From: Actinomycetales bacterium
Lineage (GTDB): Bacteria; Actinomycetota; Actinomycetes; Actinomycetales; JAHECE01
NCBI GenBank assembly: GCA_024641895.1
Contig: JAHECE010000009.1
Coordinates: 1 to 23,993, forward strand
Length of the DNA: 23,993 bases
Direction of reading: 5' to 3'
The translations under genes were made by a program, and so were the position numbers. A model generated the notes under the pieces. That model did no database searches. It saw only the letters and a program-made list of their open reading frames with translations, and was not told where the DNA came from. Shown here piece after piece: positions 5,866 through 13,720 of the stretch (within the stretch, counting starts at the first letter, position 1; every line of letters begins with the position of its first letter).

Positions 5866-7598
5866 TGCTCACGAGTCTTCTGCGTACCTACCTGCGCCCC
5901 TACACGCGCGTGATCCTGCTGGTCGTCGTCCTCCAGCTCGTCCAGTCGTTCGGCAACCTCGCGCTGCCCAGCCTCAACGCCGACATCATCGACAACGGCG
6001 TCGCGCAGGGCGACGCGAGTTACATCCTGCGCACCGGCGGGGTCATGCTCGCCCTCACCGCGCTCCAGGTCGCCGCGGCGATCACGGCGGTCTACTTCGC
6101 GGCACGCACCGCGATGGCCGTCGGTCGCGACCTGAGGGCAGGCGTCTTCGAGCGGGTGCAGACGTTCTCGACCCGCGAGGTCGGGCAGCTCGGCACGTTC
6201 TCGCTCATCACCCGGACCACGAACGACGTCCAGCAGGTCCAGATGCTCGTGCTCATGGGGCTGACGATCGCGATGTCCGCGCCGATGGTCATGATCGGCG
6301 GCGTCATCATGGCGCTGCGTGAGGACGTGCGGCTGTCGGGCCTGCTGGTGGTCGTCGTCCCTGTGCTGGTCGGGTCCATGCTCCTCGTGCTCAGGCCGAT
6401 GGTGCCCCTCTTCCGGCTCGTCCAGGGGCGGATCGACCGGATCAACCAGGTGCTCCGGGAGCAGATCAGCGGTATCCGTGTCATCCGGGCCTTCGTGCGC
6501 GAGGACCTCGAGCGAGAGCGGTTCGCCGACGCGAACCGCGACCTCATGGACGTCTCGATCGGGGTCGGTCGCCTCATGGCGCTGATGTTCCCGCTCGTGA
6601 TGCTCGTGGTGAACGTCTCGAGCGTCGCGGTGCTCTGGTTCGGGGGCCACCGCATCGGTGCCGGCGACATGCAGGTCGGGGAGCTCGTCGCCTTCCTGAG
6701 CTACCTCATGCAGATCCTCTTCTCGGTGATGATGGCCGCGATGATCTTCATGATGGTGCCTCGCGCGCAGGTCTCCTCCGAGCGCATCACGGAGGTCCTG
6801 CGTACGGAGACGACCGTGGTGGCGCCGCGGACCCCGGTCACCCTGCTGGACGTGCGGGGCGACCTGGAGCTGGTGGGAGTCGACTTCACCTACCCCGGCG
6901 CGGAGGCGCCGGTGCTGCGGGACATCTCTTTCCATGCGCGGGCCGGTGAGACGACGGCCGTCATCGGTTCCACCGGATCCGGCAAGTCGACCCTGCTCGG
7001 GCTCATCCCGCGGCTGTACGACGCGACCGGCGGCCAGGTCCGGGTCGACGGGATCGACGTCCGTGACCTCGACCCGCAGCTCCTGTGGTCGCGCATCGGG
7101 CTGGTGCCTCAGCAGCCTTACCTCTTCAGCGGCACGATCGGCTCGAACCTGCGTTACGGCAAGCCGGACGCGAGCGACGACGACCTCTGGGAGGCCCTGC
7201 GGGTCGCTCAGGCCGCAAGCTTCGTCAGGTCGCTCGACGAGGGCCTGGACGCGCCTGTCGCTCAGGGCGGCACGAACTTCTCGGGTGGTCAGCGCCAGCG
7301 CCTGGCGATCGCGCGCGCGCTGGTGCGCACCCCCGAGATCTACCTCTTCGACGACTCGTTCTCGGCGCTCGACTTCGCGACCGACGCGCGCCTGCGCGCC
7401 GCCCTCGTGCCCTACACGCGCGAGGCGACGGTCGTCATCGTGGCGCAGCGGGTGTCGACGATCCTGCACGCCGACAGGATCGTGGTGCTCGATGCAGGCC
7501 GCGTGGTGGGCATCGGCGCGCACGCCGAGCTCATGGAGACGTGCGAGACGTACCGAGAGATCGTCCTGTCCCAGCTGACCGAGGAGGAGGCGGCGTGA
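5865..7598 (+). CDS. ABC exporter half-transporter with degenerate catalytic site
   Basis: The 577-residue half-transporter has a six-helix exporter membrane domain (about residues 15-310) followed by an ABC domain. Walker A GSTGSGKS starts at residue 368 and the intact signature FSGGQ is at 472-476. Walker B reads IYLFDDSFSALD, with Asp497 where the catalytic Glu is expected, and the H-switch is replaced by Gln528 (VIVAQRVSTI). Its own Walker site is therefore the weak one. This is the pattern of the degenerate partner in heterodimeric exporters such as TM287/288, LmrCD and BmrCD. The next gene has the complementary changes. The start overlaps the tetR stop by one base, and the end overlaps the second ABC gene by four bases (GTGA). 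The likely role is drug, lipid or peptide export as a heterodimer. Confidence 0.92.
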   Translation: MLTSLLRTYLRPYTRVILLVVVLQLVQSFGNLALPSLNADIIDNGVAQGDASYILRTGGVMLALTALQVAAAITAVYFAARTAMAVGRDLRAGVFERVQTFSTREVGQLGTFSLITRTTNDVQQVQMLVLMGLTIAMSAPMVMIGGVIMALREDVRLSGLLVVVVPVLVGSMLLVLRPMVPLFRLVQGRIDRINQVLREQISGIRVIRAFVREDLERERFADANRDLMDVSIGVGRLMALMFPLVMLVVNVSSVAVLWFGGHRIGAGDMQVGELVAFLSYLMQILFSVMMAAMIFMMVPRAQVSSERITEVLRTETTVVAPRTPVTLLDVRGDLELVGVDFTYPGAEAPVLRDISFHARAGETTAVIGSTGSGKSTLLGLIPRLYDATGGQVRVDGIDVRDLDPQLLWSRIGLVPQQPYLFSGTIGSNLRYGKPDASDDDLWEALRVAQAASFVRSLDEGLDAPVAQGGTNFSGGQRQRLAIARALVRTPEIYLFDDSFSALDFATDARLRAALVPYTREATVVIVAQRVSTILHADRIVVLDAGRVVGIGAHAELMETCETYREIVLSQLTEEEAA

Positions 7599-9598
7599 GC
7601 GCGACCAGGGGTGCCCCGGCCGAGAGCGGCCGTCCGGCCGCCGCAGGCCCGCCCGGCGGGATGCGCGGGCACCGGATGGGCCCGATGGGCGGAGCCGGGA
7701 TGCCCGTCGAGAAGGCCTTGGACTTCCGCGGCTCCGGGAAGAGGTTCGTCCAGTCGTTGCGGCCCGAGCGACGGTGGATCGCTGTCATCGGCGCGCTGTC
7801 GGTCTTCTCCGTGACGCTGGCGGTGCTCGGTCCGAAGGTCCTCGGGAGCGCGACGAACGTGATCTTCGCGGGGGTGGTGGGCGCGCGCCTGCCCGCCGGG
7901 ACCACGGTCGACGGCGCCGTCGCCGGTCTGCGAGCCCAGGGGCAGGACGGCCTCGCGGACATGCTCTCCGCGATGCCCGGCGTCGTGCCGGGTCAGGGGG
8001 TGGACTTCACGAGGCTCGGGTTGATCCTCCTGTCGGTGCTCGCCATCTACCTCGGCTCATCCCTCTTCAGCTACCTGCAAGGGCTCATCACCACCTACGT
8101 GGTGCAGCGCACGACGTTCCGGCTCCGTGCCGATGTCGAGGCCAAGCTGGGACGCCTACCGCTGAGCTACTTCGACAAGCGGACGCGCGGGGAGATCCTG
8201 TCGCGGGTCACCAACGACATCGACAACGTGTCGCAGACCCTGCAGCAGACGATGAGCCAGCTCATCAACGCCGTGCTCACGGTCGCCGGCGTGCTCGTGA
8301 TGATGGTGTGGATCTCCCCCCTGCTGGCGGTGGTCGCGCTCGTGACCGTGCCCCTGTCCGGCGTGGTGGCCGCGCTCATCGCGAAGCGGTCCCAGCCGCA
8401 GTTCGTCAAGCAGTGGCGGGTCACGGGCCAGCTCAACGGGCACATCGAGGAGATGTACACCGCGCATGCACTGGTCAAGGTCTTCGGTCAGCAGGAGTCG
8501 GCGATCCGGACGTTCCACACCGAGAACGACGACCTGTACGAGGCGAGCTTCCGCGCGCAGTTCGTCTCGGGCATCATCCAGCCCGCGATGATGTCCATCG
8601 CCAACGTGACCTATGTGGCGATCGCGGTCATCGGGGGCCTGCGAGTCGCCTCGGGCGCGATGACGCTCGGCGACGTGCAGGCGTTCATCCAGTACTCGCG
8701 CCAGTTCACGATGCCGATCAGCCAGGTCGCCTCGATGGCGAACCTGCTCCAGTCCGGCGTCGCCTCCGTCGAGCGAGTCTTCGAGCTGCTCGACGCCGAG
8801 GAGCAGTCCCCCGATCCGCAAGAGCCCGAGCGCATCGCGAGCGTGCGGGGCAGGGTGACCTTCGAGGACGTGTCCTTCCGGTACCTCCCGGACACGCCGC
8901 TCATCGACGGGCTGTCGCTCGTCGCGGAGCCCGGTCGGACAGTCGCCATCGTCGGCCCGACCGGCGCCGGCAAGACCACCCTCGTCAACCTCATCATGCG
9001 GTTCTACGAGCTCGACGGTGGCCGGATCACCCTCGACGGGATCGACACGGCGAGGATGACCCGCGACGAGCTCCGGTCGAAGATCGGCATGGTGCTGCAG
9101 GACACCTGGCTCTTCGACGGGACCATCGAGGCGAACATCGCCTACGGCGGGGGTGACCCGGCGCACGTCGATCACGCGGCGGTGGTCGCTGCAGCCGAGG
9201 CCACCTACGTCGACAGGTTCGTGCGGGCTCTTCCGAACGGGTACGACACCGTGGTGGACGACGAGGGCGGCACGGTCTCGGTGGGCGAGAAGCAGCTGAT
9301 CACGATCGCGCGGGCGTTCCTCGCCAACCCGGCGATCCTCATCCTGGACGAGGCCACGAGCTCGGTCGACACGCGCACGGAGGTCCTCGTGCAGCAGGCC
9401 ATGAACGCGCTGCGCGTGGGCCGGACGAGCTTCGTGATCGCCCACCGGCTGTCGACCATCCGCGGCGCCGACGTGATCCTCGTCATGGAGGACGGCCAGA
9501 TCGTCGAGCAGGGCTCGCACGACGCGCTCATGGCGGCCGGCGGCGCCTACGCCAGGTTGTACGCGAGCCAGTTCGAGGCCGCCGCCGTCGAGATCTAG
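7595..9598 (+). CDS. ABC exporter half-transporter with canonical catalytic site
   Basis: The product has 667 residues. A Gly/Met/Pro-rich cytoplasmic N-terminus (about residues 1-40, GGMRGHRMGPMGGAGMP) precedes a six-helix exporter domain and an ABC domain. Walker A GPTGAGKT starts at residue 454, and Walker B ILILDEATSSVD carries the catalytic Glu586. The switch histidine is His617 (VIAHRLSTI), but the signature is degenerate (VSVGEKQ, residues 561-567). It therefore supplies the competent Walker site, which pairs with the good signature of its partner. An insertion of about 50 residues after the first helix (ARLPAGTTVDGAVAGLRAQG and following) is likely extracytoplasmic. The GTG at 7595 is chosen for the 4-bp GTGA overlap and the GAGGAGGAG ribosome site just upstream. 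Its stop meets that of the convergent gene at 9595. Confidence 0.92.
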   Translation: MSATRGAPAESGRPAAAGPPGGMRGHRMGPMGGAGMPVEKALDFRGSGKRFVQSLRPERRWIAVIGALSVFSVTLAVLGPKVLGSATNVIFAGVVGARLPAGTTVDGAVAGLRAQGQDGLADMLSAMPGVVPGQGVDFTRLGLILLSVLAIYLGSSLFSYLQGLITTYVVQRTTFRLRADVEAKLGRLPLSYFDKRTRGEILSRVTNDIDNVSQTLQQTMSQLINAVLTVAGVLVMMVWISPLLAVVALVTVPLSGVVAALIAKRSQPQFVKQWRVTGQLNGHIEEMYTAHALVKVFGQQESAIRTFHTENDDLYEASFRAQFVSGIIQPAMMSIANVTYVAIAVIGGLRVASGAMTLGDVQAFIQYSRQFTMPISQVASMANLLQSGVASVERVFELLDAEEQSPDPQEPERIASVRGRVTFEDVSFRYLPDTPLIDGLSLVAEPGRTVAIVGPTGAGKTTLVNLIMRFYELDGGRITLDGIDTARMTRDELRSKIGMVLQDTWLFDGTIEANIAYGGGDPAHVDHAAVVAAAEATYVDRFVRALPNGYDTVVDDEGGTVSVGEKQLITIARAFLANPAILILDEATSSVDTRTEVLVQQAMNALRVGRTSFVIAHRLSTIRGADVILVMEDGQIVEQGSHDALMAAGGAYARLYASQFEAAAVEI

Positions 9599-10686
9599 GA
9601 GCCGCGGTCCTCGGAGCCGTCGCGGCGGCGGGTTGCGGCCACGATCCCCGGCAGGGCGCGCAGGAGGTGGCGCCCGTCCCGTCCTGCGACGGTGGGCACG
9701 CCGTGCTCGGACGAGGCGTTGCGGCGGGGGTCCAGCGGGTCGAGGCTCTCGGGAGTGCCGTGCGAGAGGACCTGCTCGGCGGGGCTGAGCTGCCTGATCG
9801 CGATGGCCGCGACGTGCGTGGGATGCTCGCGGGCCAGCTCGTCGTAGACCATCGGGTCGTGCTGGCCGTCGTCGCCGACGAGCACCCAGCGGATCTTCGG
9901 GAAGGTGATGAGCAGGTCCCGGAGCCTCATGCGTTTGTGCTCGACGCCGGAGCGGAACAGGCTCGTCGCCGTCGGACCCCAGTCCGTCATGAGCATCGGA
10001 CCTTCCGGGTACCCGTGCTTGGTCATGAACGCGCGCAGCGTGGGCACGGCGTTCCACGCGCCTGTGGAGAGGTAGAAGACGGGGGAGTCGGGGTGCTCGG
10101 CGAGGATCTGCCGGTAGAACTCGGCCATGCCGGGCACCGGCTTTCGGGCCGAGGAGTGCCGCAGGAACGTGTTCCAGGCCGCGATCAGCACGCGCGGGAG
10201 CATCGTCACCATGATCGTGTCGTCGATGTCGGAGACGAGGCCCGTGCGTGTCTCGGACCCGACCACCAGCACTTTCGCCTTGACGGGTCTCGCGGCTTTC
10301 GCATCGATCCGGACCGTGTGCCACCCCGGCGCCAGGCCGTGGTCGTTCAGCATGACGTCGATGTAGCCCCCACGGTCAGCGCTGGTTCGCGCGACGCTGT
10401 TGCCGGCGCGGACCAGGACCGGATGGTGTGGCACCTGCGCGCTGAAGTACGCCCGCCAGCCCCGCTCCGCGAGCACGCCGAGCGACCGGGGTCCGAAGGC
10501 CGGCGCTCGCGCGGCGTCCTTGCTGGGGTTGCTCATGATGACCCTGCCCAGGACGTGCAGGCTCTCGGCCGAGCCGTAGCCGGTGAAGCCCACGACTCGT
10601 GGGCGCCAGCCGCGGCGCACGAGGAACGCCATGCTGCGGCGGTTGACCGCTTCGTCGATCCACGCGGCGATCTCCGGAAGGCCCAT
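9595..10686 (-). CDS. APP1-type phosphatase domain protein (DUF2183)
   Basis: The 363-residue protein has an N-terminal beta-rich domain and a C-terminal HAD-like domain of the APP1 (phosphatidate phosphatase) family. The catalytic motif SDIDDT is at about residues 152-157, followed by the conserved FYLSTGAWN and, later, WVLVGDDGQHDPMVY segments. In yeast App1 this domain dephosphorylates phosphatidate; bacterial homologues are largely uncharacterised, so lipid phosphate hydrolysis is inferred. No signal peptide is evident. The ATG at 10686 is preferred over the GTG at 10692 because TAGCCT ends 6 nt before it. The stop codon overlaps that of the convergent exporter gene (CTAG, 9595-9598), so the two 3' ends have no space for a separate terminator. 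Confidence 0.85.
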   Translation of the reverse strand: MGLPEIAAWIDEAVNRRSMAFLVRRGWRPRVVGFTGYGSAESLHVLGRVIMSNPSKDAARAPAFGPRSLGVLAERGWRAYFSAQVPHHPVLVRAGNSVARTSADRGGYIDVMLNDHGLAPGWHTVRIDAKAARPVKAKVLVVGSETRTGLVSDIDDTIMVTMLPRVLIAAWNTFLRHSSARKPVPGMAEFYRQILAEHPDSPVFYLSTGAWNAVPTLRAFMTKHGYPEGPMLMTDWGPTATSLFRSGVEHKRMRLRDLLITFPKIRWVLVGDDGQHDPMVYDELAREHPTHVAAIAIRQLSPAEQVLSHGTPESLDPLDPRRNASSEHGVPTVAGRDGRHLLRALPGIVAATRRRDGSEDRGS

Positions 10687-10692
10687 GGGCAC

Positions 10693-10698
10693 AGGCTA
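10693..10698 (-). promoter_or_regulatory. Putative -10 element of the APP1 gene
   Basis: On the minus strand, TAGCCT is followed by GTGCCC and the ATG at 10686. The 6-nt spacing fits leaderless transcription and argues for that start over the GTG inside the spacer. Confidence 0.4.
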
Positions 10699-10730
10699 GA
10701 GCGGGCCGGTGACCGGCGGGGGACGCAGCG

Positions 10731-10762
10731 CGCGCCGGGCCACCCTGAGGTGGCCCGGCGCG
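10731..10762 (-). terminator. Strong hairpin terminator downstream of the four-helix membrane protein gene
   Basis: CGCGCCGGGCCACC (10731-10744) and GGTGGCCCGGCGCG (10749-10762) form a perfect 14-bp stem with a CTGA tetraloop. It lies about 40 bp after the stop codon at 10802 and before the APP1 promoter, so it probably separates the two minus-strand transcripts. No T-tract follows. Confidence 0.78.
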
Positions 10763-10801
10763 AGGTGCGGGGGGTGAGTCGTTGATCGCTCCACCCGCCG
10801 G

Positions 10802-11629
10802 TCAGCGAGCGGCGTGCGATCCGACCTTGCGACGCCCGAGCCGCGGCAGCTGGATCTTCGCGCTGGTCGACAAGGCGTGCGCCGCCCGGCGGCCCCGGCG
10901 GTCATCGCCGGCCTCGGTGCCCGGCGGCAGGGTCGAGGCCTCGCTCGGCGGTGCCGGCTCTTCCTCGAGCACCCCGCCGAGCTCGGCGAATCGGGCGAGA
11001 GTGTTGCTGGACGGGTCGCCGGCGACGGTACGGGCGATGCCGTCGGACCTGTCGGCCCAGCCGGCGGGCTCCCGGCCCGGGCCGGCCGAGGCGGAGAAGG
11101 CGGGTGCCAACGGCCGCGCAAGGGCAGCCATGTAGGTCTTGGCTTCAAGAGTGTTCCGAACCTTGCGGATCCAGAGGTAGTCGTCCATGCCACGTGTTGC
11201 GGCGCGCACGAAGCGGATGCCCAAGACGACCAGCCGGATCAGCCCTCCGACGACCGCGGCCATCAGTGCCAGGCCCGCGATCCAGTCGAAGTCGTAGTAG
11301 TAGAACATCGAGAAGTCGAACGGGAAATCGGTGTACGCCTTCGCGGCGAGTGCGATGGATGCCGTTGTGACGAAGATCTGCGAGGCGGACTTGAACCACG
11401 GCGCATCAAAGACGATGTACACGGCGTTTGACACGACGACCGCGAGCAGCCACAGATTGAGGAGAGGGAGAAGGCCGGCTGCCGCCTCGGTCAGCACGGG
11501 GATTGACTGCCAGCCGGGCCAGAAGTTGATGCCGTACCAGAAGCCGAGGCCCGCGGTGCAGACGAGCAGGTATCTGGCGTTTCGCGCGGGGCGGGCGCGC
11601 TGTCCGGTGAGTCCAGTGGTCGATGCCAC
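10802..11629 (-). CDS. Four-helix membrane protein of unknown function
   Basis: I do not recognise this family. The 275-residue product has four predicted membrane segments (about residues 20-38, 50-74, 83-100 and 115-141). Between the third and fourth lies an unusual aromatic, acidic loop (FPFDFSMFYYYDFDWI, about 102-117). After residue 145 comes a hydrophilic tail of about 130 residues, rich in Pro, Ala, Arg and Glu and probably cytoplasmic. The GTG at 11629 is chosen because GGAGGG (complement of 11635-11640) precedes it by 5 nt. Third-position GC falls around the aromatic loop, mainly because Tyr, Phe, Asp and Lys codons cluster there. The gene stands alone, ends in a strong hairpin, and gives no context clue to function. 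Confidence 0.75.
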   Translation of the reverse strand: MASTTGLTGQRARPARNARYLLVCTAGLGFWYGINFWPGWQSIPVLTEAAAGLLPLLNLWLLAVVVSNAVYIVFDAPWFKSASQIFVTTASIALAAKAYTDFPFDFSMFYYYDFDWIAGLALMAAVVGGLIRLVVLGIRFVRAATRGMDDYLWIRKVRNTLEAKTYMAALARPLAPAFSASAGPGREPAGWADRSDGIARTVAGDPSSNTLARFAELGGVLEEEPAPPSEASTLPPGTEAGDDRRGRRAAHALSTSAKIQLPRLGRRKVGSHAAR

Positions 11630-11909
11630 GACTGCCCTCCAAGGTAGGGAATGAAATTGCTTCGTGCGGTGTGTTGAGCGCTTCCCCCCGGAGAATCCAA
11701 TTGTTAGTCATGCCTGGCAGGATTAATCCGCAAGGTGCCGCATTCCTGTCCGCAACGTGTTGATGGCGGGTCCGTATGGATCTGAATCAATGTGCCGGTG
11801 GGGTCTGAGATCGGCACCGGCGTCGCGCCTCGTCGTCGGGCGAGGCAGCGGCGGCGCGTCGGCGCCTCCCGTACCCGTTGCCGAGGCGGCCGTACGTCGC
11901 CTGCTGCTT

Positions 11910-11915
11910 CAGAAT
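11910..11915 (+). promoter_or_regulatory. Possible -10 element of the RNA methyltransferase gene
   Basis: CAGAAT lies 6 nt before the GTG at 11922, consistent with a leaderless start, though it departs from TANNNT at the first base. The rest of the 292-bp gap 11630-11921 shows an AT-richer patch (about 11640-11760) that probably holds the promoter of the divergent membrane protein gene. I see no gene in it. Confidence 0.3.
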
Positions 11916-11921
11916 GGTCAG

Positions 11922-12758
11922 GTGCCGGTCATCCCGATCACCCGTCCCGACGATGAACGTCTTGCCGACTACGTCGCCCTCACCGACGTCGCGCTGCGCG
12001 CCCGGCAGGAGCCCGAGCGCGGCCTCTACATCGCGGAGAGCTCGACCGTTCTCGGCCGTGCGCTGGCAGCGGGGCACCGCCCGAGGTCGATCCTGCTGGC
12101 TCCCCGTTGGCTGCCCGACGTCGAAGCGATGCTGGAACGGTTCGGCGGGGACCGTGAGGTCGTGGGCGGCGTGCCCGTCTATGTGGCCGAGCGGGGCGTG
12201 CTCGAGGGCATCACCGGCTTCCACGTCCATCGGGGCGCGCTGGCATCGATGCACCGCCCGCCGCTGCGGACGCCGGCCGAGGTTCTTGCGGGAGCGCGCC
12301 GGGTCGCGGTGCTGGAGGACGTCGTCGACCACACGAACGTCGGCGCCGTGGTGCGCAGCTGTGCAGCGCTCGGGGTCGACGCCGTGCTGGTCACGCCTCG
12401 TTGCGCCGACCCGCTCTACCGCCGGAGCGTCCGGGTGTCGATGGGCACCGTGTTCCAGGTGCCGTGGACGCGCATCGACCCGTGGCCCGCAGGCATCGCT
12501 GAGCTTCGTGCCCTGGGCTTCACCGTCGCGGCGCTCGCGCTCGCCGACGACGCCGTGTCGCTGGACGACTTCGCGTCAGCCTTGCCTGAGAAGGTCGCGT
12601 TCGTCCTCGGCGCGGAGGGAGACGGGCTCAAGCCCGCCACGGTCTCGTCCTGCGACGTCGTCGTGCGGATCCCGATGGAGGGCGGGGTGGACTCCCTCAA
12701 CGTCGCGGCGGCGAGTGCGGTCGCCTTCTGGGCAACCCGGTGCCCTCGGTCGGCCTGA
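11922..12758 (+). CDS. SpoU/TrmH-family RNA methyltransferase
   Basis: The 278-residue protein has an N-terminal RNA-binding substrate domain (about residues 1-110; GLYIAESSTVLGRALAAGHR resembles the SpoU_sub_bind region) and a C-terminal SPOUT methyltransferase domain. Motif 1 is HTNVGAVVRSCAALG with Asn139 and Arg145. Motif 2 is VLGAEGDGL (228-236), and motif 3 is IPMEGGVDSLNVAAASAVAF (250-269), which forms the trefoil knot that binds S-adenosylmethionine. It should 2'-O-methylate a ribose in rRNA or tRNA; the target cannot be assigned. The GTG at 11922 is preferred because the open frame further upstream (from about 11757) has no family similarity and a -10-like element precedes 11922. It is probably monocistronic. 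Confidence 0.88.
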   Translation: MPVIPITRPDDERLADYVALTDVALRARQEPERGLYIAESSTVLGRALAAGHRPRSILLAPRWLPDVEAMLERFGGDREVVGGVPVYVAERGVLEGITGFHVHRGALASMHRPPLRTPAEVLAGARRVAVLEDVVDHTNVGAVVRSCAALGVDAVLVTPRCADPLYRRSVRVSMGTVFQVPWTRIDPWPAGIAELRALGFTVAALALADDAVSLDDFASALPEKVAFVLGAEGDGLKPATVSSCDVVVRIPMEGGVDSLNVAAASAVAFWATRCPRSA

Positions 12759-12815
12759 GTGCGAGGGTCTCCGCAGCGATCCGTGCAGGAATGAGACGCG
12801 CCGGACGTCGCAGGC

Positions 12816-13022
12816 TCAGGTCGCCGAGAGGTTCGTCCGGCGGTGCCAACCGTCAAGGCGGCCCTTCACCAGGTCGGCGAGACCGAGCGCGCCTGCGCCG
12901 AGGATGGCGACGCCCGCAAAAGCCGCTCCTTCCTCCGGCTGATAGCCGATGAAGGAGAACTTGACGAATGCGGTCGCCACCAGGGCGATCCCGATGGCCG
13001 TCAGGACGTGGTTCGGCTTCAC
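12816..13022 (-). CDS. Small two-helix membrane protein
   Basis: This is a 68-residue product that begins VKPNHVLTAIGIALVATAFV and ends WHRRTNLSAT. Two hydrophobic segments (about residues 6-25 and 33-50) are separated by a short polar turn containing EEG. The second is followed by a basic tail (VKGRLDGWHRR), giving a predicted hairpin with both ends inside. The GTG at 13022 is chosen because GGAGAAGAG precedes it at a suitable distance and because the frame upstream reads as random, low-complexity sequence. Function is unknown. It is convergent with the methyltransferase gene, 57 bp away, and has a long AT-richer region upstream that could contain its promoter. Confidence 0.6.
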   Translation of the reverse strand: MKPNHVLTAIGIALVATAFVKFSFIGYQPEEGAAFAGVAILGAGALGLADLVKGRLDGWHRRTNLSAT

Positions 13023-13157
13023 GGGCTCTTCTCCATTTCGGGGGTTTGGTCTTTCACGAGGTCGACCCGGGGGCTGGGTCGCCGTGTCGCACGACTTTCG
13101 ACGCCTTTCATCGGCCTTCGATCGATTATCGCATTCTAATACAGAAATATCCCGTGC

Positions 13158-13175
13158 AATGCGTGTTGACGCATT
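13158..13175. promoter_or_regulatory. 18-bp palindrome in an AT-rich patch (possible operator)
   Basis: AATGCGT-GTTG-ACGCATT has perfect 7-bp arms. On the minus strand, TTGCAC follows at once and TAGAAT lies 15 nt beyond. These could be -35 and -10 elements of a promoter driving the 68-aa gene at 13022, with a leader of about 100 nt. On the plus strand a TTGACG hexamer is embedded in the palindrome. The binding protein is unknown. Confidence 0.4.
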
Positions 13176-13473
13176 TGCCTGATCGAATAGCTGGACCTCG
13201 CGATCCGATGTCCCGGTGCAGCGTCGCACGGGCGGTGATGCAGGTCGTGTGTTGGAATCGCGCGGCGCGCGCGCCGTCGTTGTTCGGCGTGCGGCGTGGA
13301 CGGACGGGCCCGACCTGTTCGTCAATGGAGCCTGCCGGCCCGAGGTCGAAGGGGATATCTCGCCTTTCCCGTGTTTTTCGGCGCGCCTGCTCCGGGCGCA
13401 TTTCGATACATTCAGGTCGCGGTGTGGCCCTGGTTCGAACGGTGAGCGCCGGAGTCGGCGGCCCGCCCGGGGA

Positions 13474-13490
13474 CCGCCGAAACTCGGCGG
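13474..13490. other. Short perfect GC hairpin in the non-coding stretch
   Basis: CCGCCGA, a 3-nt AAC loop and TCGGCGG form a 7-bp perfect hairpin. GACCGCC upstream and GGCGGTC downstream can form an alternative, longer stem. No gene ends next to it on either strand, so a terminator role is uncertain. Confidence 0.25.
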
Positions 13491-13720
13491 GCCCGGGGCG
13501 GTCTCGAGGGGGGTCCGCCGCTGGTGAGCTCGTCGCTGACGAGAGTTAGGGGCGGGGCTTGGGCGAGGGCCGAGCAGGGCTCGCGAGCGACACGTCGCGC
13601 GCGGCGTGTGGCGGACGCGCTGTCGGGGACGCGCGTCGATCAAGGTCCGGTCCGGCCAGGACGCATCATGGCGCGATCCTGACGCGATTCGCCCCTCATG
13701 TGGGGGCATTTCGCGGCAAG

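Larger units (their letters stand above)
13023..13720. other. About 700 bp without a convincing gene
   Basis: Open frames exist on both strands, but their translations are Arg/Pro/Gly-rich without domains, and third-position GC does not favour any of them. The stretch 13085-13200 is clearly more AT-rich than the rest of the window and holds an 18-bp palindrome (13158-13175). Further right are short GC hairpins: CCGCCGA-AAC-TCGGCGG at 13474-13490 and CTCGTC-GCT-GACGAG at 13529-13543. It could hold promoters for the small gene on the left, a regulatory RNA, or decayed coding sequence. Confidence 0.5.

Noticed and set aside
11757..11921. N-terminal extension of the RNA methyltransferase
   Set aside because: The added 55 residues show no similarity to the family and include low-complexity Gly/Ser/Arg sequence. 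A -10-like element precedes the GTG at 11922.
13019..13036. Five-codon leader ATG GAG AAG AGC CCG TGA overlapping the GTG of the 68-aa gene
   Set aside because: No ribosome site stands before this ATG, and its purine-rich bases are better explained as the ribosome site of the GTG itself.
13433..13440. GTTCGAAC, which resembles both a tRNA T-loop core and half of an SOS box
   Set aside because: The flanks do not pair as a T-stem, no acceptor or anticodon arm is visible upstream, and no second SOS half-site stands at the required 4-bp spacing.
12968..13549. Plus-strand open frames in the gap, such as 12968-13549 and 13216-13527
   Set aside because: Their translations are Arg/Gly/Pro-rich with no domain, they lack ribosome sites, and the first overlaps the more credible 68-aa minus-strand gene.
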